A DNA stretch of 10,000 nt from Asticcacaulis sp. (GTDB lineage Bacteria; Pseudomonadota; Alphaproteobacteria; Caulobacterales; Caulobacteraceae): the NCBI RefSeq assembly GCF_020217185.1, contig NZ_JAIWNX010000034.1:1-10000 (forward strand), written 5' to 3'. This document shows positions 6,291 to 10,000 of the stretch, piece after piece; the stretch's first letter is position 1, and every line of letters begins with the position of its first letter. The position numbers and the translations under genes were made by a program. The notes beneath the pieces are model-generated. The model ran no database searches and was not told where the DNA came from. It saw only the letters and a program-made list of their open reading frames with translations.

Positions 6291-6308
6291 TATGTCGCAG
6301 GCGACATA
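6291..6308. promoter_or_regulatory. 18-bp perfect dyad, candidate operator upstream of the LLM oxidoreductase
   Basis: TATGTCGC (6291-6298) and GCGACATA (6301-6308) are exact inverted copies separated by AG. The dyad lies about 80 bases upstream of the oxidoreductase start on its 5' side. Its size and near-zero spacer fit a dimeric repressor or activator site better than an RNA hairpin, because the 2-base loop is too tight. The regulator is unknown and no regulator gene is adjacent. Confidence 0.4.
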
Positions 6309-6350
6309 AAACGCCTGCGCCGTGTAACAAAAATATGACTAACCATGCAG

Positions 6351-6372
6351 GCGAGCCCTCTGGACGGCTCGC
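6351..6372. other. 7-bp hairpin in the intergenic region
   Basis: GCGAGCC (6351-6357) pairs with GGCTCGC (6366-6372) around an 8-base loop. Neither strand has a T tract next to it. A short dyad TGACA-ACAC-TGTCA follows at 6381-6394, just ahead of the microprotein ORF, and could be a protein-binding site. No function can be assigned. Confidence 0.3.
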
Positions 6373-6430
6373 GCAACTTATGACAACACTGTCAAAATAA
6401 TAAGAAAGTACAGGCAAGTGGAACAGCGTA

Positions 6431-6520
6431 ATGATAACTCTCATCGTGGCCGGCATCGGCCTTTACGGCGCAGCCGTCGTCTTCTCGGTCATCGCCAGCG
6501 AATTCTGGGGACATAATTGA
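6431..6520 (+). CDS. Candidate 29-residue single-span membrane microprotein
   Basis: ATG 6431 to TGA 6518-6520 encodes 29 residues. They start MITLIVAGIGLYGAAVVF and end ASEFWGHN: one hydrophobic span of about 20 residues with a short polar, aromatic tail. After the first three codons almost every third base is G or C (ATC GTG GCC GGC ATC GGC ... GTC GTC TTC TCG GTC ATC GCC AGC), matching the codon habit of the real genes here and unlike the AT-richer sequence around it. An in-frame stop at 6401-6403 limits any upstream extension, and no other usable start lies between. The ribosome site is weak (AGTGGA, about 8 bases upstream). I do not recognise a family. It could be a small inner-membrane regulator or subunit. 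The neighbours give no direct hint, and chance remains possible at this length. Confidence 0.5.
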   Translation: MITLIVAGIGLYGAAVVFSVIASEFWGHN

Positions 6521-6580
6521 CATAAACGTCAGTTATCGGAATTCGCTCCGGCATAGCCCTCTCAAACAAAACCGACCTGC

Positions 6581-6608
6581 TCACCCGGCGTCATCTGACG
6601 TCGGGTGA
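6581..6608. other. 12-bp near-perfect hairpin
   Basis: TCACCCG (6581-6587) pairs with CGGGTGA (6602-6608), and CGTCA (6589-6593) pairs with TGACG (6596-6600), with one G/T mismatch column and a 2-base tip that would open to a larger loop. On the minus strand the stem is followed by a T-rich stretch (GGTTTTGTTTG), so it could be a backup terminator beyond the main receptor terminator. On the plus strand it could end a microprotein transcript. Confidence 0.35.
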
Positions 6609-6650
6609 CTGGTGTTTGGTGAGGATGACGATGGGGTGGGCTGCGCTGCA

Positions 6651-6683
6651 CTTCGCCGAAGCCCATTTATGATGGGTTCGAAG
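6651..6683. other. Imperfect stem-loop near the receptor 3' end
   Basis: CTTCG (6651-6655) pairs with CGAAG (6679-6683), and CCCAT (6662-6666) pairs with ATGGG (6672-6676) around a TTATG loop, with an uneven internal loop between them. It lies between the hairpin at 6581-6608 and the terminator. Its function is unknown. Confidence 0.25.
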
Positions 6684-6701
6684 TCCCGGACACAGACCAT
6701 G

Positions 6702-6730
6702 AAAAAAGCCCCCATGAAGGTCATGGGGGC
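6702..6730 (-). terminator. Rho-independent terminator of the TonB-dependent receptor gene
   Basis: On the minus strand GCCCCCATGA (6730-6721) and TCATGGGGGC (6717-6708) form a perfect 10-bp stem with a 3-base loop, followed at once by six T (6707-6702). It begins 21 bases after the receptor stop codon. This is the clearest intrinsic terminator in the window. Confidence 0.9.
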
Positions 6731-6751
6731 AAGTCCGGAGATGTACGCGTA

Positions 6752-9700
6752 CTAGAGATTTATGTCGAAGCCTAAGCGGACATAACGGGGGGACTGGTAA
6801 GAGGTGGGGACGCCATAGCTCGGATCAGCAATGCCTTGCGTGCTTTCCCCCGTTTCATAGCGCTCCTGCACACCCTTGCGGTTGAACAGATTGAAGACGT
6901 CGGCCCGCAAAGTGACCTTCGGCCCGGAGAGGGTCTTGGTCTCATAACGCACGGACATGTCCATATTGTAGATCCAGTCGGTCTCCAGACCGGTGCCACG
7001 CGGGACTTCCTTGCCCATGCAGAAGTGAGACGCGGCGCCATAGCCGTTTTCAAAGTTGTCGTAACTGTTGGCCGGATAATAGCCCCAGCAGCTCAGTTTT
7101 CTGGGCGAAGCGACCTGAAGCTGTGTACCGACACTGAGCTTGTCCGTCACCTTGTAGCTGCCCCACAGTTTCAGCTTGTGCTTGCGGTGATTAGGCAGGT
7201 AGCCCGTTGCGCCGACGGTGAAGCCCGGCTGGTCGAAGTCCTGCGTGATACCTGCGTCGGACTGACCGAAGTCAGACTGCACATAGCCTTCCGAATTCCC
7301 CTTGCTCGACGACAGGGTGTAGGAACCGTTCAGGCCCCATTTGCCGTCGAAGGCGCGCTTGAATGTAAATTCCAGCGCCTCGTACTTGCGGGTGGCCTTG
7401 GGATAACCCAGATCCGAAGCCGAGAAGGTGACCGTGCGTTGCGTCGTTTCACCAGGTAGCGGCGAATTGAGCACGATGGTCGAAGCGACGCCGGGGTTCA
7501 GGATGGTGTACTGGTGATAGCCGGACCAAATGTTTTCACAGCCAGAGATTTTGTTCGCCTTGCAGTAGGCAATAACGGCCGCATCGATAGCTGAGTCTTC
7601 TGCTGTCTGTTTCAGATCGCGGTTAGTATAAGTCAGGCCCACCGTCCACAGATCTGTGAGCTTATGCTCGACGCCGAGGATAATTTCATCTTCCTTGGTC
7701 GCTTCGAGATTGCGCGCCAGTGAAGAGGTCGGGTCCTGCACTTGGCCGGAACCGGTGACCGCACAGGACTTCGAACCGGCCGCCACAGAGCCAGTTGTCA
7801 GTGCCAGAGGACAGGCAACACCACCCGTCCAGTTGGTGAGTTGCTTGGCCAGTATCGGCGTGCCATCGCTGTTGGTGCCGCTGAACGTCCAGTATTCGCT
7901 GAAGAAGTATTCCTGAGCGCCCTGACGATAGGCGGTGTTACCGGCGATCGGCAGATAGTAGGTGCCATAGAAGCCGTAGACACGGGTCTTACGTTCTTCA
8001 CCCAAGGTGTAGTTAAAGCCGACCCGCGGGGCCGTCAGTTCGTTCAGATCGACATATTGTGACCCATTGGCGGTAAAGTTATTGAACTCATCCAGTCGCA
8101 CACCTAGGTTCAGGGTCAGGCGATCCGTCACCTTCCATTCGTCCTGAATGTAGTAGGAGTCATTCTGGGATTTGAAAGCCCCGCCGGTCTTGTAATAGCC
8201 GAGACGCACATAGGCCGAAGTGGAGGTGAGACCAAGGCCCGCTCCGGACCCCGTGGAGCAGCGAGCGCTGGTTCCGCAGTTGGAATAGATATAGTAGATA
8301 CCGTCACCCGTGCCCTGAGTGAAGTGTTCCAGCAGGTTTTCTTCCCGCTCGAAACCTACCCGCACATGGTGATCCCCCAGCAGCGAGAAGAACAGGTCGC
8401 CATCCACCCGTGAGAAGGTACGCTCCGTACGCTGTGGGAAGCCACGAGTCGTCGAACGCTGGGCGTTACCAAAGGGACGCCCCAGAACCGAGCGACCACT
8501 GGTACCGTCTGAAACGTAGGTACCAAACGCGCTGCCGGAAATACCGATGCTTTCGCTCTTGTCGTTGTTTTTGCCATAGGCCGCCGACAGGGTGAACCAG
8601 TCGGTCAGACGGCCAGTGTACTTGAATACATAGCTGGGGTCGCCATAGACGCTGTCGCTGACGCCCGTGACGTTTCCGATTTCACCCGTATCGACATTGT
8701 ATTCATAGCTGGAATAGCGGGTCTTGCCGGTGTTGTCGAAATAGGTGGCTTCGAGGTGATGGTTTTCCGTTATGTAGCCATCCAGCTTGAGCGCATGGTA
8801 CATATTGTTCGACTTGGCCACGGACATACCGCCAGAGGTGTCTCCGTCGCGAGTATCTCCCTTGTTGTATTCACCGACATAGTAGAAGAACAGTTTCTCC
8901 TTGAGGATCGGACCACCCAATTCTACGCTTGTGCTGCTGGAGGAATTATAGTCCCAGTGATTGGGAGTCCAGAGTTCATCAACGACGTTATTCTTGCTAT
9001 CGTAGTTTTTACCCACGATGTCTGGCGCTTTTTCACGCAGTGAGTTGGGCGTATAGTTGAAATGCAGAGCCGCCTTGAAATTGTTGGAGCCTGACTTCGA
9101 CACCTGATTCACCACACCGCCGGTGGCACGGCCAAACTCAGCGGGATATCCTCCGTTTTTGACTTCCACCGCTTTGATAAAATCAAACGGCACATAGGAC
9201 GAGCCCAGGTACTTATTGAAGTCGGTAATATTCATACCGTTGAAATAGTAGGCATTTTCAGCCACCGACGACCCGCCAATCGACGCGAGATTGCCAAAGG
9301 CACTGTCGCCGCCGACGGTACCGGGCGACATCAGCACCAGAGCGGTCAGGTTGCGCGACACCGGCACATCCTTGGTCAGGTTCTCCACGTCGATCACCAC
9401 GCCGGTGGTTGAGCCGCTAAACGCCGCCCGTTTGCGAGAACCGGTAACCACAACTTCCTGAACGGCCCCTTGTGCACTCAGGGAGATGTCGTAGGCGATA
9501 GATTTGGAGATTTCGACGGTAACGCCGGACTCCTTCGCACTTGCGAAGCCTGAGGCTTCGACTTTCAGCTCATAATCGCCGGCCGGTAGCCCGGAGAAGA
9601 GGTAGGAGCCACCGTTATTCGTTTTCGCCGTGCGCACCGTCCCCTGAGAACTTGACGTAATGGTCACTGTTGCGCCGGCCACAGGCTTTCCGCTGGCGTC

Positions 9701-9859
9701 AACTACACGCCCGGTAATGCTACCCGAGGTATAGTCTTGCGCGAGCGCCGCTGAAGGAAGGGCTCCAGCCATAAGCGGTATTAATACACCCGCGCCCATG
9801 GACATGGAAAGTCCGATGGCTCCGGAGAGGAGCCATGATTTTCTGGATAAATGTCTCAT
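6752..9859 (-). CDS. TonB-dependent receptor with carboxypeptidase-regulatory-like N-terminal domain (Oar-like)
   Basis: An outer-membrane gated channel that imports a bound ligand with energy from TonB-ExbB-ExbD. The 1035 residues begin with a signal peptide (1-40, cut after ALPSAALA). A CarboxypepD_reg-like beta-sandwich follows at about 46-128 (GSITGRVVDASGKPVAGATVTI ... LPAGDYELKVEASGF). Next come a TonB-box-like EVVVTGSRKR (135-144), a plug domain (about 150-260, with YYFNGMNITD, VEVKNGGYPAEFGRATGGVVN) and a long beta-barrel ending RYVRLGFDINL. The extra N-terminal domain and FNGMN motif resemble Oar-type receptors of Myxococcus and Xanthomonas. Eight cysteines occur in four local pairs (528/534, 683/699, 766/774, 924/947), suggesting disulfides in surface loops. 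The start is set by the basic MRHLSRK signal-peptide end; the ribosome site is weak. It appears monocistronic, ending at the 6702-6730 terminator. The ligand is unknown. Confidence 0.95.
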   Translation of the reverse strand: MRHLSRKSWLLSGAIGLSMSMGAGVLIPLMAGALPSAALAQDYTSGSITGRVVDASGKPVAGATVTITSSSQGTVRTAKTNNGGSYLFSGLPAGDYELKVEASGFASAKESGVTVEISKSIAYDISLSAQGAVQEVVVTGSRKRAAFSGSTTGVVIDVENLTKDVPVSRNLTALVLMSPGTVGGDSAFGNLASIGGSSVAENAYYFNGMNITDFNKYLGSSYVPFDFIKAVEVKNGGYPAEFGRATGGVVNQVSKSGSNNFKAALHFNYTPNSLREKAPDIVGKNYDSKNNVVDELWTPNHWDYNSSSSTSVELGGPILKEKLFFYYVGEYNKGDTRDGDTSGGMSVAKSNNMYHALKLDGYITENHHLEATYFDNTGKTRYSSYEYNVDTGEIGNVTGVSDSVYGDPSYVFKYTGRLTDWFTLSAAYGKNNDKSESIGISGSAFGTYVSDGTSGRSVLGRPFGNAQRSTTRGFPQRTERTFSRVDGDLFFSLLGDHHVRVGFEREENLLEHFTQGTGDGIYYIYSNCGTSARCSTGSGAGLGLTSTSAYVRLGYYKTGGAFKSQNDSYYIQDEWKVTDRLTLNLGVRLDEFNNFTANGSQYVDLNELTAPRVGFNYTLGEERKTRVYGFYGTYYLPIAGNTAYRQGAQEYFFSEYWTFSGTNSDGTPILAKQLTNWTGGVACPLALTTGSVAAGSKSCAVTGSGQVQDPTSSLARNLEATKEDEIILGVEHKLTDLWTVGLTYTNRDLKQTAEDSAIDAAVIAYCKANKISGCENIWSGYHQYTILNPGVASTIVLNSPLPGETTQRTVTFSASDLGYPKATRKYEALEFTFKRAFDGKWGLNGSYTLSSSKGNSEGYVQSDFGQSDAGITQDFDQPGFTVGATGYLPNHRKHKLKLWGSYKVTDKLSVGTQLQVASPRKLSCWGYYPANSYDNFENGYGAASHFCMGKEVPRGTGLETDWIYNMDMSVRYETKTLSGPKVTLRADVFNLFNRKGVQERYETGESTQGIADPSYGVPTSYQSPRYVRLGFDINL

Positions 9860-9873
9860 TATTTCAGTATCTA

Positions 9874-9889
9874 ATCAGATATACCTGAT
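9874..9889. promoter_or_regulatory. Operator-like dyad just upstream of the receptor gene
   Basis: ATCAG (9874-9878) and CTGAT (9885-9889) are inverted copies separated by six bases (ATATAC), 14 to 30 bases upstream of the receptor ATG. The site would lie in the leader or over the transcription start and could bind a repressor or form a small hairpin near the ribosome site. Confidence 0.3.
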
Positions 9890-9959
9890 CATCCCCCATT
9901 AATGCGCAACTCAAAATGAGCGCGCTTCTGAGGGAACTTCATCTGCTTTGGCGCGCCCT

Positions 9960-9980
9960 TGTCAAACGATTGACTCGTTT
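9960..9980. promoter_or_regulatory. Overlapping dyads with a -35-like TTGACA upstream of the receptor gene
   Basis: AAACGA (9964-9969) and TCGTTT (9975-9980) are inverted copies around TTGAC. A second, overlapping dyad is GTCAA (9961-9965) with TTGAC (9970-9974). Read on the minus strand, 9965-9960 is TTGACA, a perfect -35 box, about 100 bases before the receptor ATG. No good -10 box follows at 16-18 bases (ATGAAG-like only), so the promoter is uncertain. The dyad would place a regulator on or beside RNA polymerase. The remaining 9981-10000 is upstream sequence with no feature I can name. Confidence 0.3.
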
Positions 9981-10000
9981 CTTGTGACACATTCTTATCA

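Larger units (their letters stand above)
6226..6751. other. 526-bp intergenic region between the LLM oxidoreductase and the TonB-dependent receptor
   Basis: This is the longest gap in the window. Going rightwards it holds the 5' side of the oxidoreductase gene with an 18-bp dyad (6291-6308), a hairpin (6351-6372), a TGACA/TGTCA dyad (6381-6394), the microprotein ORF (6431-6520), and a long hairpin (6581-6608). After that come an imperfect stem-loop (6651-6683) and the receptor terminator (6702-6730). The segment 6521-6700 has no coding frame I would support. Its run of stem-loops would fit a structured RNA or tandem 3' structures. Confidence 0.5.

Noticed and set aside
6265..6456. 63-residue minus-strand ORF in the intergenic region
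   Set aside because: It crosses the 18-bp dyad, a hairpin and the start of the better-supported microprotein, has no codon bias like the real genes and no recognisable pattern.
6674..6687. tRNA T-arm-like GGGTTCGAAGTCCC, possible tRNA fragment or attachment site
   Set aside because: The loop is one base too long for a T-arm, no matching anticodon or acceptor arms surround it, and no integrase or direct repeat is present.
6836..7459. 207-residue plus-strand ORF inside the TonB-dependent receptor gene
   Set aside because: It is the antisense of the conserved receptor barrel, with no domain or start signal of its own.

Overview
This GC-rich window looks like an alphaproteobacterial chromosome, most likely Caulobacterales (Asticcacaulis, Caulobacter or Brevundimonas type). 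The grounds are the large TonB-dependent receptor with a VVVTGSR-type TonB box, the codon bias, and a palindromic CTCCTCCCCA-type intergenic repeat of the kind common in alphaproteobacteria. The genus is an inference. No phage, plasmid, transposase, CRISPR or toxin-antitoxin genes are visible, so this is core-type sequence.

Left part (1-2000). On the minus strand, crcB (fluoride channel) overlaps by 4 bases the start of an RluC-type 23S rRNA pseudouridine synthase that runs off the left edge. Diverging on the plus strand are a HIT-family nucleotide hydrolase/transferase and a histidine phosphatase. Between these two lies a curious tandem copy of the first 12 codons of the phosphatase gene. 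It starts inside the HIT stop codon (TGATG) and ends after 23 codons. It differs from the intact gene only at synonymous positions.

Middle (2000-4800). A 714-residue cytosolic CBS-like/PAS/GGDEF/EAL protein is predicted to make and/or degrade cyclic di-GMP. Its 5' leader can fold into two mutually exclusive hairpins, one of which touches the ribosome binding site. A 62-residue two-helix membrane protein (Thivi_2564-like) follows. A 124-bp nested palindromic repeat then separates it from convergent minus-strand genes.

Right part (4800-10000). On the minus strand lie a VOC (glyoxalase-fold) protein and, upstream of it, an LLM-class flavin-dependent oxidoreductase; the two are probably co-transcribed. 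A 526-bp intergenic stretch follows, with an 18-bp perfect dyad, several hairpins, a convincing but unannotated 29-residue membrane microprotein on the plus strand, and a classic rho-independent terminator. That terminator serves the last gene, a 1035-residue TonB-dependent receptor with a carboxypeptidase-regulatory-like N-terminal domain and eight cysteines in four local pairs. Its upstream region holds two operator-like dyads.

Apart from the probable operon pairs (crcB-rluC, HIT-phosphatase, LLM-VOC), the genes do not form one obvious pathway. No complete novel system is evident. The most unusual items are the gene-start duplication at 1253-1380, the microprotein at 6431-6520 and the alternative leader structures at 2098-2143.
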